Part shown: piece after piece, positions 33,225-42,304 of the stretch | How positions within the stretch are numbered: the stretch's first letter is position 1 | Layout of the letters: the number at the start of each line of letters is the position of its first letter | DNA from: CAWCAL01 sp963695075 | GTDB taxonomy: Bacteria > Actinomycetota > Acidimicrobiia > Acidimicrobiales > CAWCAL01 | NCBI GenBank assembly: GCA_963695075.1 | Contig: CAVOFR010000008.1 | Location: forward strand, 586,090-650,089 | Direction of reading: 5' to 3' | Length of the DNA stretch: 64,000 bases | Made by a program: the position numbers and the translations under genes | The notes under the pieces: model-generated | Seen by the model: only the letters and a program-made list of their open reading frames with translations | Told to the model about the DNA's origin: nothing | The model's database searches: none

Positions 33225-36170
33225 TCAGGGGCGGGCTGGCGTGGCTGGGCCGACGTACTCGGCGGGGTTCGCTACGAACGTGTCATGGCAGGTCGTCGAG
33301 CAGAAGTGGTACGTGATCCCGTCGTGCTCGGTCTGGGCGGCTGCGTCGCCGGCGCTCACGTTCATCCCACAGACCGGGTCGGTGAGTCGGGAAGAGCTCG
33401 ACTCTTCGTCGTCGCCCACCTCGACGGCGGGTTCACCGACCTGTCCGAGCCGGGAGGTGTCGACCGATCGCGGATGCCATCGGCGGAGCCGGTTGGCGTT
33501 GGTCACGACCGACAGACTCGACGCGGCCATCGCTGCCGCCGCGATCATGGGACTGAGCTGGACGCCGATGAAGGGGTAGAGCACACCGGCGGCAATGGGG
33601 ATGCCGATTCCGTTGTAGATGAAGGCCAGGAACAGGTTCTGGCGGATGTTGCGCATCGTGGCCCGGCTCAAGGTGATGGCGGTGACGACACCGTGGAGCG
33701 CACCGGAGATCAGGGTGATGTCGGAGGATTCGATGGCGACGTCGGTGCCGGTACCGATGGCCAGACCGACGTCGGCTTGAGCCAGAGCGGGGGCGTCGTT
33801 GATGCCGTCGCCGACCATGGCGACGACCCGGCCTTCGTCCTGGAGCCGGCGCACCTCGAGTGCCTTGTGCTCGGGGAGCACCTCGGCCAGCACGCGATCG
33901 ACGCCGACCTGTCGTGCGATCGCGGCGGCCGTGCGAGCGTTGTCGCCGGTGATCATGGCGACCTCGATCCCGAGGGCGCGTAGCGCGGCGATCGCGTCAG
34001 CCGAGTCCTCCTTGACCGTGTCGGCCACGGCGATGACACCGCCGGGGCGACCGTCGAGGGCAACCAACATGGGGGTTCGGCCGTCCTCGGCCAGCCGGTC
34101 CATCTCGGCACTCAGGTCGGTCGTGTCGATCGATGCGTCGTCGAGGAGGCGTCGGTTGCCGATGAGGACCTCGTGGCCGGCGACGACGGCGCGGATGCCC
34201 CTGCCGGTGATCGAGTCGAACTCCGTGGTGTCGACGAGCTCGATGTCACGTTGGCGGGCCCCAGCGACGATCGCCTGGGCGAGGGGATGTTCGGAGACCT
34301 GCTCGGCCGAGGCGACCAAACGCAACAGGTCCGTATCGTCGACGTCGCCGGCTGTGATGACGTCGGTGAGCGCAGGTTCACCTCGGGTGATGGTGCCGGT
34401 CTTGTCCAACACGATCGTGTCGAGCTTGTGGGCGGTCTCCAGCGCCTCGGCGGAACGAATCAGGATGCCGTGCTCGGCGCCCTTGCCGGTCGAGACCATG
34501 ATCGACAGCGGCGTGGCGAGACCGAGCGCACACGGGCACGCGATGATCAGCACCGAGACCGCAGCCACGAGCGCCAGCGTCAGCGCGGGCTCGGGTCCGA
34601 CGGTGAACCAGACGGTGAACGTGGCGATGGCGATGAACATCACCGCCGGCACGAAATACGACGACACCAGGTCGGCGAGTCGTTGAATGGGGGCCTTGGA
34701 CCCCTGGGCCTGTTCCACCAGCTTGATGATCTGGGCCAGCATCGTGTCGGATCCGACATTGGTGGCTTCGAGCCGGAAGGCGCCGGTCTGGTTGATGGTG
34801 GCGCCGATGATCGTGTCGCCCACTTCCTTGGTCACGGGAATGGACTCGCCGGTCACCATCGACTCGTCGAGGGTAGAGCGGCCGTCGATGATCACGCCGT
34901 CGACCGGGACCTTCTCCCCCGGTCGGACCAGCACGACATCGCCGGCCAACACCTCCTCGACGGGCACCTCGACCTCGACGCCATCACGGATGAGAGTGGC
35001 CGTACGGGCCTGCAGGCCGATCAGCTTCCTGATGGCCTCGCCGGTGCCTGCCTTGGCGCGGACTTCGAGGAGACGGCCGAGCAGGATCAGGGTGATGATG
35101 ACCCCGACCGCCTCGTAGTAGACGTCACGGACGTCCTCGGGAACCAGCGACGGGGCCAGCGTCACCAACAAGCTGTAGCTGAACGCGGCGATCGTGCCGA
35201 TGGTGATGAGCGAGTTCATGTCAGCGGTGCGGTGACGGAGGGTCAACCAACCGGTGCGGTGGATTGGCCACCCGCTGTAGAACATCACCGGGCTGATGAG
35301 TGCCAGTTGCAGCCACCGGTTCAGCAGGAAGTCGGGCACCCAGTTGGCCGAGAAGAGATCGACTGCCATCACCGCGAACACGACCGGAGCCGAGAGCACC
35401 GCGCCGATCAGGACCCGTCGCGAGAGATCGGCGATCTCGGCCTGTCGCTCCTCGGCCTCGTGATCCTCGGTCGCGGCCGATCCGGGTGCCTCGCGGGGAA
35501 CGAGGCGATAGCCGGCGTCGGCGACGGCCGCCTGCAACTGTGCCGCACTGATCCGCGTGGGATCGAAGTCCACGGTGGCCCGCTCGGTGCCATAGCTCAC
35601 GTCGACGTGATCCACACCGGGCAACTCGTCGAGGACGGACTCGATGTTCACCACGCACGAGGCACAAGACATGCCGCTCACTCTGAACTCGACCTGCTCG
35701 GTCGGCACCGTCTCGTTCGTCGATGGGCCGACCCCTACGGCCTGTGCGAGTTCGTGGTCGTTGTCGGCGTGCTCGACGGCAGCAATCTCCGCCTCGGCCG
35801 AGTCGACGATGAGCGTGCCGTGGATCATGTTCATGCCGCACGCGAAGTCGAACTGTCCGGCTTTGTCCGGCGTGAACTCCAGGGCCGCGCTACCGAAGGC
35901 CGGCAAGGTCTTCGACGCTGCAAAGTCGGGAAACACCACCCTGGAGGTGCAATCGCCGGCCTCCTGGCGATCGAAGGTGAGGCGCACGGGAACACCCTCT
36001 CGGACCCGGATCACGTCCGGCGAGTAGCCCCCCTTGACCGTCACCGTGACCTGTTGGATCCCACCGCGGATCTCCGCCCGACTCGCCCGCTTCTTCCCGA
36101 AGAAGAACCAGCCCAGGAATCCCACCAGAGCGACGCTGCTTCCGATGACGACGTACTCGGCTATGCCCAT
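33225..36170 (-). CDS. Copper P-type ATPase with cupredoxin-like, HMA and YHS domains
   Basis: 981 residues from the ATG at 36170, which has a GGAGG site 7 bases upstream. Order: membrane anchor (1-30, 'YVVIGSSVALVGFLGWFFF'), cupredoxin-like domain (~40-125) with 'DCTSRVVFPDF' and the Cu-type loop 'FACGMNMIHGT', HMA domain with 'GMSCASC' (Cys169, Cys172), P1B-ATPase core ('IIACPCALGLATPLSIM', 'VLDKTGTITRGE', 'AMVGDGINDAPALAQADVG'), and a C-terminal YHS domain ('LTDPVCGMNVSAGD...FCSTTCHDTFVANPAEY'). CPC indicates Cu(I)/Ag(I) transport. A complete set of three extra metal domains in one chain is unusual. Controlled by the CsoR box at 36225. Confidence 0.93.
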   Translation of the reverse strand: MGIAEYVVIGSSVALVGFLGWFFFGKKRASRAEIRGGIQQVTVTVKGGYSPDVIRVREGVPVRLTFDRQEAGDCTSRVVFPDFAASKTLPAFGSAALEFTPDKAGQFDFACGMNMIHGTLIVDSAEAEIAAVEHADNDHELAQAVGVGPSTNETVPTEQVEFRVSGMSCASCVVNIESVLDELPGVDHVDVSYGTERATVDFDPTRISAAQLQAAVADAGYRLVPREAPGSAATEDHEAEERQAEIADLSRRVLIGAVLSAPVVFAVMAVDLFSANWVPDFLLNRWLQLALISPVMFYSGWPIHRTGWLTLRHRTADMNSLITIGTIAAFSYSLLVTLAPSLVPEDVRDVYYEAVGVIITLILLGRLLEVRAKAGTGEAIRKLIGLQARTATLIRDGVEVEVPVEEVLAGDVVLVRPGEKVPVDGVIIDGRSTLDESMVTGESIPVTKEVGDTIIGATINQTGAFRLEATNVGSDTMLAQIIKLVEQAQGSKAPIQRLADLVSSYFVPAVMFIAIATFTVWFTVGPEPALTLALVAAVSVLIIACPCALGLATPLSIMVSTGKGAEHGILIRSAEALETAHKLDTIVLDKTGTITRGEPALTDVITAGDVDDTDLLRLVASAEQVSEHPLAQAIVAGARQRDIELVDTTEFDSITGRGIRAVVAGHEVLIGNRRLLDDASIDTTDLSAEMDRLAEDGRTPMLVALDGRPGGVIAVADTVKEDSADAIAALRALGIEVAMITGDNARTAAAIARQVGVDRVLAEVLPEHKALEVRRLQDEGRVVAMVGDGINDAPALAQADVGLAIGTGTDVAIESSDITLISGALHGVVTAITLSRATMRNIRQNLFLAFIYNGIGIPIAAGVLYPFIGVQLSPMIAAAAMAASSLSVVTNANRLRRWHPRSVDTSRLGQVGEPAVEVGDDEESSSSRLTDPVCGMNVSAGDAAAQTEHDGITYHFCSTTCHDTFVANPAEYVGPATPARP

Positions 36171-36224
36171 CGAACGACCTCCAGATGGTGGCCGATCGGC
36201 CACGAGTGTTCCTGTTTCTCACTA

Positions 36225-36239
36225 TACCCCTTAGGGGTA
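36225..36239. promoter_or_regulatory. CsoR-type operator between the Cu-ATPase and permease genes
   Basis: TACCCC-TTA-GGGGTA, a six-base inverted repeat of the C4/G4 type known for CsoR boxes. It lies 55 bases before the Cu-ATPase ATG and 61 before the divergent permease ATG, so it may serve both. A further GTACGAGGTAC follows at 36237-36247. Confidence 0.75.
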
Positions 36240-36299
36240 CGAGGTACTAGGGTGAAGTCAGCTCGTGACACCGGCATGCCCGGGTGGAGGCCAACCGAA

Positions 36300-37664
36300 A
36301 TGACCGACGATGGCGACCCCCGCGATGCCGGCGGCACCGACCACCAAGCGCCCGAGGACGTGCCGGGCAGTCTGAACCTGGTGGGAGCGATTTCGCTCGG
36401 AACGGCGGTCATGATCGGTGCCGGGATCTTCGCCCTCACCGGCCAGGCCGCGGATCTCACCGGTGACCTCTTCCCGATCGCCTTCGTCGTCGCCGCGATT
36501 GTCGTGGCGTTCAGCGCCTACTCCTACGTGAAGCTCTCCAACGCGTTCCCCTCTTCAGGGGGCATTGCCATGTTCCTCAAGGAGGAGTATGGGCTCGGAC
36601 TGGCAACCGGCGTGTTCGCGATGTTCATGTACGTGTCGATGGTGATCAACGAAAGTCTGGTTGCCCGGACGTTCGGCGCCTACGTGCTGCAGATCATCAA
36701 TGTCGGGTCGGCGGCGTTCTGGGTCCCGGCGCTCGGCGTGCTGCTCCTTGCCATCGCGTTCCTGGTCAACATCGCCGGAAACCGAGTCATCCAGCCGGCC
36801 GAAGCAGCAATGGCCGCCATCAAGATCGTCGGTCTCACGCTCTTCGCGATCGCCGGCCTTCGCTTCGCAAGCTTCGCCAACCTGTCCCATAGCCCCAGTG
36901 GGTCCGGATACGCGCCGTCGGTCGACGGGTTCCTGGCCGCCGTCGCCCTCGCCATCCTCGCCTACAAGGGATTCACCACCATCACGAACAGTGGCGGAGA
37001 GATCGTCGATCCTCACCGCAACACCGGCCGCGCAATCGTTGTCTCGATATCTATCTGCACCGTTCTCTACCTCGCTCTGGCTCTCGTGGTAGCTGGCAAC
37101 CTCACCCTGTCCGAGATCATCGTGGCGCAGGACTTCGCGCTGGCCGAAGCGGCCCGGCCCACCCTCGGTGACGCCGGCGTCTGGTTCACCGTCGCTATTG
37201 CTGTGGTCGCCACGGCGTCCGGGGTGATCGCCAGCGTGTTCGCGGCGTCACGCATGTTGGCGATGCTCACCCGCATGAACGAGGTTCCCCACCGCCACTT
37301 CGGCATGCCCGGCACGATCCGCACCCACACGATGGTCTACACCGTGACCTTCGCCGTCGCCCTCACGGTCCTGTTCGATCTCCGGCGCATCGCAGCACTG
37401 GGCGCGATCTTCTATCTGATCATGGACATTGCGATCCATTGGGGAATTCTCCGCCATCTCAGGTCCCGGATCGAGGTCAAGCCAGCCGTCGTCGGAACCG
37501 CGATCGTGCTCGATCTCATCGTCCTGGCAGCATTCCTGTGGGTCAAGGCATCCGCTGACGTCCTCATTCTCTACGTGGCTGCCGCCGGTATCGCTGCCAT
37601 CGTCATTGGCGAGTACATCTTCATGCGGTCACACACAGACCGTGGGGGATACACGGCGATGTGA
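36300..37664 (+). CDS. APC superfamily amino-acid/polyamine permease
   Basis: 454 residues from the ATG at 36300; the frame continues upstream only as an antisense shadow of the Cu-ATPase. 'SLNLVGAISLGTAVMIGAGIFALTGQAADLTG' is the APC N-terminal helix-1 signature, followed by about eleven more hydrophobic helices, with the conserved 'AILAYKGFTTITNSGGEIVDPHRN'. Transports amino acids or related solutes; the substrate is unknown. Divergent from the Cu-ATPase and sharing the CsoR box, so it could be copper-responsive, which would be unusual for an APC permease. Confidence 0.85.
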   Translation: MTDDGDPRDAGGTDHQAPEDVPGSLNLVGAISLGTAVMIGAGIFALTGQAADLTGDLFPIAFVVAAIVVAFSAYSYVKLSNAFPSSGGIAMFLKEEYGLGLATGVFAMFMYVSMVINESLVARTFGAYVLQIINVGSAAFWVPALGVLLLAIAFLVNIAGNRVIQPAEAAMAAIKIVGLTLFAIAGLRFASFANLSHSPSGSGYAPSVDGFLAAVALAILAYKGFTTITNSGGEIVDPHRNTGRAIVVSISICTVLYLALALVVAGNLTLSEIIVAQDFALAEAARPTLGDAGVWFTVAIAVVATASGVIASVFAASRMLAMLTRMNEVPHRHFGMPGTIRTHTMVYTVTFAVALTVLFDLRRIAALGAIFYLIMDIAIHWGILRHLRSRIEVKPAVVGTAIVLDLIVLAAFLWVKASADVLILYVAAAGIAAIVIGEYIFMRSHTDRGGYTAM

Positions 37665-37680
37665 CACCGCGCCCCGCCGC

Positions 37681-38319
37681 TCAGCTGCCGGACTCCTCCG
37701 GTGCTCTGGGCCGGGCGACGATCTCACGCCAGACCCCTTGGCGTCGTAGGTCGACGATCTCCAGGCCAGCGGCTCGGACATTGTCCTCGGTGCGGCGGTT
37801 GATGGCTGGACCGATCAGCCGTTGCGTGAGTGGAGTGAGCTTGTCGGCGAGCCAGCCGAGCAATCGTGTGCGGGGCCGGACGTGCTCCAGGAGGCGGACG
37901 TGGCCGTCCGGTCGAACCACGCGGGCCACTTCCCGGAAACCGGCAATCGGATGGGGCACAGAACAGAACACGCAGGTCGCGCAAACGGAGTCGAAGCTCG
38001 CGTCCGGGAACGGGAGTTGCTCGACGTCGGCGACATCGAGCCGGACCGGGCGTTCCAGCCGCTCGGCTCGTCGCTCGGCGCGGGCGAGCATCTGCGGGGA
38101 GATATCGATGACAACAAGTTCGACATCGGCGTCATAGAGTCCGATGTTGCGGCCCGTTCCGACGCCGACCTCTAGCGTGCGACCGGTGGCTCCTGCCACG
38201 CACCGCGTGCGCCGACGGCGGCCTCCGAGCAGATCCATGGGCGCTTCGAATGCGTCGTAGAAGCGGGCGATGCGATCGTAGCGACGCGACACGTCGGCGC
38301 TGGTCGTGGCTTCAGTCAC
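37681..38319 (-). CDS. Class I SAM-dependent methyltransferase (UbiE-like)
   Basis: 212 residues. SAM-binding motif I 'RTLEVGVGTGRNIGLYDADVELVVIDISPQMLARAERRA', motif II/III 'FDSVCATCVFCSVPHPIAGFREVARVVRPDGHVRLLEHVRP'. UbiE/COQ5-type methyltransferase fold. Last gene of the six-gene operon of the histidine kinase and overlaps the small membrane gene before it by 8 bases. Converges with the APC permease 16 bases away. Substrate unknown. Confidence 0.87.
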   Translation of the reverse strand: MTEATTSADVSRRYDRIARFYDAFEAPMDLLGGRRRRTRCVAGATGRTLEVGVGTGRNIGLYDADVELVVIDISPQMLARAERRAERLERPVRLDVADVEQLPFPDASFDSVCATCVFCSVPHPIAGFREVARVVRPDGHVRLLEHVRPRTRLLGWLADKLTPLTQRLIGPAINRRTEDNVRAAGLEIVDLRRQGVWREIVARPRAPEESGS

Positions 38320-38584
38320 GGTGATCGCATGACGCGTCAGAGCCGCGGGCAGTGGGGATGCGGCGAACGATCAACAGCGCAACGGCGAGAAGGGCAGCGA
38401 CGCCCAACAGCCAGGGGCTGGCGCCCGCAAGTCCACCGGCGGTGACACCGCCGATGATGAGAGCGAGGGGGATAGCGAGACAGCAGCCGATCAGCATCAC
38501 CCACATCATCCGGCCGTTCATCGGTGTGGGCTGGGCTGTGGTGGTCGGTGGCTGCGTCGTGTCGTCGTCGTGGATGTCGGTCAT
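38312..38584 (-). CDS. Small membrane protein (90 aa)
   Basis: 90 residues with two hydrophobic helices: 'MMWVMLIGCCLAIPLALIIGGVTAGGLAGASPWLLGVAALLAVALLIVRRI'. Starts after a Thr/Asp/Pro-rich 25-residue N-terminus. GGAG precedes the ATG. Neighbours are a SHOCT protein and a methyltransferase; no family recognised with certainty. Confidence 0.72.
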   Translation of the reverse strand: MTDIHDDDTTQPPTTTAQPTPMNGRMMWVMLIGCCLAIPLALIIGGVTAGGLAGASPWLLGVAALLAVALLIVRRIPTARGSDASCDHRD

Positions 38585-38608
38585 GGTCAGATCTCCTGAT
38601 GACGCAGT

Positions 38609-38902
38609 TCAGTTGCCATTCAGTTGCGCAACGCGTTCGCGGTACTCATCGGTCTCGAGTTCGCCCTTGGCGTAGCGTTCATCGAGGATTGCCCGGGCCC
38701 CTCCCCGCATCGTCGGGCCAACGGAGCGGGAGCGGAAGGCGAGCCAGGTGGCGCCACCAAGGATGGCGACCCAAGCCAGCATCATGAGCGAGCCCCACAG
38801 CCACATCCATCCGCCGCCCCAACCATTCATATGGCCAATGGAGCCATCGCCCGAATCGGCGAGAAGTCCGATGAGGGGTGTCGTGAAGAAGCGAATGGTC
38901 AA
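38609..38902 (-). CDS. SHOCT-domain membrane protein
   Basis: 97 residues: one strong hydrophobic helix ('WMWLWGSLMMLAWVAILGGATWLAF') preceded by a His/Trp/Gly-rich stretch, then a C-terminal SHOCT motif 'ARAILDERYAKGELETDEYRERVAQL'. SHOCT domains help assemble or localise membrane proteins. Overlaps the receiver-like gene by 4 bases. Frequently seen next to metal-efflux genes. Confidence 0.85.
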   Translation of the reverse strand: MTIRFFTTPLIGLLADSGDGSIGHMNGWGGGWMWLWGSLMMLAWVAILGGATWLAFRSRSVGPTMRGGARAILDERYAKGELETDEYRERVAQLNGN

Positions 38903-39459
38903 CGGGAGCCTCCTGTTCGGGTGACGAGATCCGCCGCCGACGAGCGACCCTCTCCCGATGGCGGGCAGGGTTCATGGCTGCAACCGAGAGCGCTCCGCAT
39001 CGCCGCGCTCAGTTCCTGGCCGACGTGGTCCCTGACGACCCAGCCGCCGGCACCCTGGCCGAGAGCCAGAGACCGGTAGGCCGGGTCGGGATCAGGTCCG
39101 ATCACGATGACCCGGTCCGCTGGCTGGGCATCGAGGGCAGCAAGGCAGCAGTCCGGGAAGTCAACGGAGTCGACGACCACGAGCTCCGGCTGACTTCGGG
39201 CGATGGCATCCATGAGCATCTCGCCTGAGTGCGGCTCGACGGCTGTCCAGCAATCGTGTTCGGTCTCGAGCAGATCGATGGACCAGCGGCGCATCACCGG
39301 GTGGCGAATCGCGACGAGAACCACCGGTGACTCATCGCAGACCGGACACCGGTCGTCGTGGCCATCTTCGGGCTCAGATCCCTCACTCACAGCCACCATC
39401 ATGGCGCGGGACGAGCGTCTTTCCATCCGCACGCAATACGGATACCGGGCTGATGGCAC
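38899..39459 (-). CDS. Receiver-like protein downstream of the response regulator
   Basis: 186 residues if it starts at the GTG 39459 that follows the response regulator stop without a gap; ATG 39426 and 39402 are alternatives. A Cys-x-x-Cys pair ('RCPVCDESPVVLVAIRHP') precedes a receiver-like fold: 'ARSQPELVVVDSVDFPDCCLAALDAQPADRVIVIGPDPDPAYRSLALGQGAGGWVVRDHVGQELSAAMRSAL'. The phospho-acceptor-like Asp is retained ('VVVDSVD'), the N-terminal acidic pair is not. No output domain. It may be a phosphate sink or a redox-sensing partner. Confidence 0.7.
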   Translation of the reverse strand: MPSARYPYCVRMERRSSRAMMVAVSEGSEPEDGHDDRCPVCDESPVVLVAIRHPVMRRWSIDLLETEHDCWTAVEPHSGEMLMDAIARSQPELVVVDSVDFPDCCLAALDAQPADRVIVIGPDPDPAYRSLALGQGAGGWVVRDHVGQELSAAMRSALGCSHEPCPPSGEGRSSAADLVTRTGGSR

Positions 39460-40125
39460 CTACGGACGCGGCGGTCCGCCTTCAGCCAGGAGACCTGCGT
39501 CACGTGCGAAGCCGACGAGCTCGGCGCGTGTTCGGATTCCGAGCTTCTGATGGATGTGGGATCGGTGGGATTCGATGGTGCGTACCGAGAGAGTCAGGCG
39601 CTCAGCGATCTCAGCGTTGGTCAGCCCGAGGGCGATGAGTTGCAGGACTTCCGTCTCTCGCTCGGAGAGCTCTCCGCCCGGACCGCTCAGGGTGGCCGCC
39701 GACGGCTCTGGCTTCATCAGCGCCGCACCCAGCCGCGGGTGGACGTGTTCGTCTCCCGCAGCGACCGCTCGCACGGCGGTGACCAATTCGGTGTCGGCCG
39801 CGTCTTTGACGAGGTAGCCGGTTGCTCCCGCTTCGAACGCCCGGCGGATGTACCCGACGTCGTCGTGCACGGTCAACACCAGAACCGCGATGCCGGGGTT
39901 GGCCTCGATGATCCGGCGGCTGGCGTCGATGCCGCTGGCATCGGGCAGGCCGAGGTCCATCACGACCACGTCGGGGTTCAGTTCACCCGCTCGTTCCACC
40001 GCTTCGGCGGCCGTACCGGCCTCGGCCACGACCGTCAGATCGCTCTGTTCTTCGAGGACGCGCCGCAAACCGGCTCGTACCACCGTGTGGTCGTCACACA
40101 GCAGGATGTTGATCGCATCAGTCAA
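39460..40125 (-). CDS. NarL/FixJ-family response regulator
   Basis: 221 residues. N-terminal receiver ('INILLCDDHTVVRAGLRRVLEEQSDL', phospho-Asp in 'DVVVMDLGLPDASG', Lys in 'GYLVKDAADTE') and C-terminal LuxR helix-turn-helix ('LSERETEVLQLIALGLTNAEIAERLTLSVRTIESHRSHIHQKLGIRTRAEL'). Overlaps the histidine kinase gene by 8 bases, a cognate pair. Confidence 0.95.
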   Translation of the reverse strand: MTDAINILLCDDHTVVRAGLRRVLEEQSDLTVVAEAGTAAEAVERAGELNPDVVVMDLGLPDASGIDASRRIIEANPGIAVLVLTVHDDVGYIRRAFEAGATGYLVKDAADTELVTAVRAVAAGDEHVHPRLGAALMKPEPSAATLSGPGGELSERETEVLQLIALGLTNAEIAERLTLSVRTIESHRSHIHQKLGIRTRAELVGFARDAGLLAEGGPPRP

Positions 40126-41359
40126 GGGGGATCTCCACGATGATGGTCGTACCTTGGCCGGGACTGGACTCGATCAGCAGTGAGCCTTCGGCGAGGGCGG
40201 CGCGCTCTCGCATCCCGGCCAGCCCGAGGGAAGCCTCACTCGATCCAGGATCGAAGCCCTGTCCGTCGTCTTCGATCACCGCTCGCACGTGAACGGGATC
40301 GGCCACGACGAAGACACTGGCCAGGGTGGCAGCGGCGTGACGGACGACGTTGGTGAGCGACTCCTGCACCGCTCGGTAGATCACCGTCTCGACCTCACCG
40401 GGAAGCCGGACCGGATCGTCGAGGCCATGGATCGTGACATCGACCTGCAGGTCGGACCGCTCCGCGGTGTCGTCTGCGAGCCGATGCAGCGCAGGGACGA
40501 TGCCGATGTCGTCGAGCACGGTTGGGCGCAACTCGAATGCCAGCGACCGGACCTGCTCGAGAGCATCGGCAACCAGACCCCGTACCTCGACCAGCCGGGT
40601 CGTCCTGGCCCCGTCCGGTTCGGGCTCTTCCCCTGGCGGATCCTCGACCAGGTGGAGTCCCAGCAGCACCGAGGTGAGCGCCTGGCCGATCTCGTCGTGA
40701 AGGTCTCGGGAGACGCGGGCCCGCTCGGCCTCCTGGGCCGCGATCACCTGACCCAGTAGCTCCCGCTGGGCGACCTCCCTTGCTTCGGCGGCAGCGGCCT
40801 GAGCTCGTGCCTCGACGTTGTCGCGTTCAGCGTCGATCAGCCGTGCGCTTTCGATCGCCGACGCCGCGAGTTTGGCGAAGACCGCCACCGCAACCTCGTC
40901 GGACTCGTCGAAGTCCGAACCGTCGAGCCGGTCGCAGAGAAGCAGGCTGCCATAGCGGTTCCGCACCGTTGCGATCGAGACTCCCAGGAGCCGGCGCATC
41001 GGCGGATGCCCGACGGGGAAGGCCACTGTTCGCGGATCGATCGCCATGTCATCCACCCGGACGACCGACGCCGCATCTGCGACTTCGACGAGCAGCTCGT
41101 CTGCCACCGGACATGGCGAGACAGCGAGCGTGGCCTCGGTATCAGGCCCATTCTGGACGAATCGCCAGGAGCCACCGTCGTCCCAGTGCACGGCCAGCGC
41201 GGCATAGCGCAGACGGAATACGCGGCGGGCCTCGGCGACAGCACGCGACAGCAGCGGTCCGAAGTCGTGTTCGGCCGACAACGTGAGCGCTGCCGCCAAG
41301 AGGTCCTCTGATAGCGCGGAGGTGCCGCCCACGGGTGCAGTCGGTCCGTTCGACGCCAC
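40118..41359 (-). CDS. GAF-domain sensor histidine kinase (NarL-type partner)
   Basis: 413 residues. N-terminal GAF domain (~25-180, 'LLSRAVAEARRVFRLRYAALAVHWDDGG'), a short coiled linker, then HisKA_3 with the phospho-His in 'ERARVSRDLHDEIGQALTSVLLGLHLV' and an ATPase domain 'VIYRAVQESLTNVVRHAAATLASVFV', 'IEDDGQGFDPGSSEASLGLAGMRERAALAEG'. No transmembrane segment is seen, so it senses a cytoplasmic signal. First gene of the minus-strand operon that ends with the methyltransferase at 37681. Confidence 0.93.
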   Translation of the reverse strand: MASNGPTAPVGGTSALSEDLLAAALTLSAEHDFGPLLSRAVAEARRVFRLRYAALAVHWDDGGSWRFVQNGPDTEATLAVSPCPVADELLVEVADAASVVRVDDMAIDPRTVAFPVGHPPMRRLLGVSIATVRNRYGSLLLCDRLDGSDFDESDEVAVAVFAKLAASAIESARLIDAERDNVEARAQAAAAEAREVAQRELLGQVIAAQEAERARVSRDLHDEIGQALTSVLLGLHLVEDPPGEEPEPDGARTTRLVEVRGLVADALEQVRSLAFELRPTVLDDIGIVPALHRLADDTAERSDLQVDVTIHGLDDPVRLPGEVETVIYRAVQESLTNVVRHAAATLASVFVVADPVHVRAVIEDDGQGFDPGSSEASLGLAGMRERAALAEGSLLIESSPGQGTTIIVEIPLD

Positions 41360-41500
41360 GAAGCGAACCTAGCGGCCCGGTGCAGCGGAGATCGGGCGCG
41401 TGGTCTCCACGGATGCCACGCGCGTAGTGGCCCCGGATGCCCGTGACACCGCGGTCCAAGACGATGAGCAGGCACGACGACAAACACACGGAGGATGAAG

Positions 41501-42304
41501 ATGTCGATCCGTCGCCGGACAGCGTCGGCTCTGCTCGCTCGGCGCGTCTTGCGACAACGCCTGGCCGGGCGTCGGATTGATCCCGACGACCCGGCTCGTG
41601 GCCGGTTTGAATCGGCCGATATCGGTTGGATCTCTGGAGCCACGCTGGCCGAGGCTGCTCGACTGCGCCCCGAGGCGCGGATCGCCGAGCTTTCGAGTGT
41701 TGGCAACCGTCTCAACGTGTCGCTTGCCGTCCTGACGGTGGCGCTGTATCGGGCGTTGCTCGACTTCGGCGTGGCCCGTTCCCACGCGGCCGACCTCGTG
41801 GCCGATATCGGATGGTATGTCTACGAGCTGGGCGCCCGACCGGTCGTGCTCGCTACCAGACTGACGAGCAGCGATCCGCACCGTCGCATGGTCGTGGCGC
41901 TACGCCTGCTCCTGCGGTTCCCCTTCTCGGCGCCGGGCCGACCCGGCTACGAGGTCGAGGTGGTCGAGCAGGCCGACAGGCTGCTCACCACGTGGACTTG
42001 GTGCCCTCCCTTGGCGTTCGTACGACGACTGGCCGAGGTCGAGACCGACCGCGGCGAGCTCGAAGCGTTCCGTCGGAGCTGGTGCTCCTATGACTGGGCC
42101 TTCAACGACCGGCTCGTCGGCGGTCGGGGGGCGTACCTCCGGCCCCACACCATGTCCGAAGGCGCCGACCGCTGTGACATGAAATGGGCCGTGGCCCCGA
42201 CCGACCCGCAGACGACGCCGGTCCACCTGGACCCTCCGGATACGCGTCGGCCACGCGAGGAGTCCCGCTCCCAGGCTCCGCCAAGGACTGCGGGGACCGG
42301 GTGA
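41501..42304 (+). CDS. L-2-amino-thiazoline-4-carboxylate hydrolase-like protein
   Basis: 267 residues from the ATG at 41501; a GGAGG stands 6 bases upstream, which favours it over the ATG at 41495. The sequence 'ALYRALLDFGVARSHAADLVADIGWYVYELG' and the terminal '(EGAD)RCDMKW' motif resemble the ATC-hydrolase family fold, which has a conserved late Cys-Asp. A Pro/Arg-rich tail follows. First gene of a three-gene operon with an ABC transporter; ends with a 4-base overlap onto the ATPase gene. Function uncertain. Confidence 0.6.
   Translation: MSIRRRTASALLARRVLRQRLAGRRIDPDDPARGRFESADIGWISGATLAEAARLRPEARIAELSSVGNRLNVSLAVLTVALYRALLDFGVARSHAADLVADIGWYVYELGARPVVLATRLTSSDPHRRMVVALRLLLRFPFSAPGRPGYEVEVVEQADRLLTTWTWCPPLAFVRRLAEVETDRGELEAFRRSWCSYDWAFNDRLVGGRGAYLRPHTMSEGADRCDMKWAVAPTDPQTTPVHLDPPDTRRPREESRSQAPPRTAGTG

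Noticed and set aside
34173..36299. Long plus-strand open frame opposite the Cu-ATPase
   Set aside because: It is the antisense of the ATPase and merges by chance with the real permease gene that starts at 36300.
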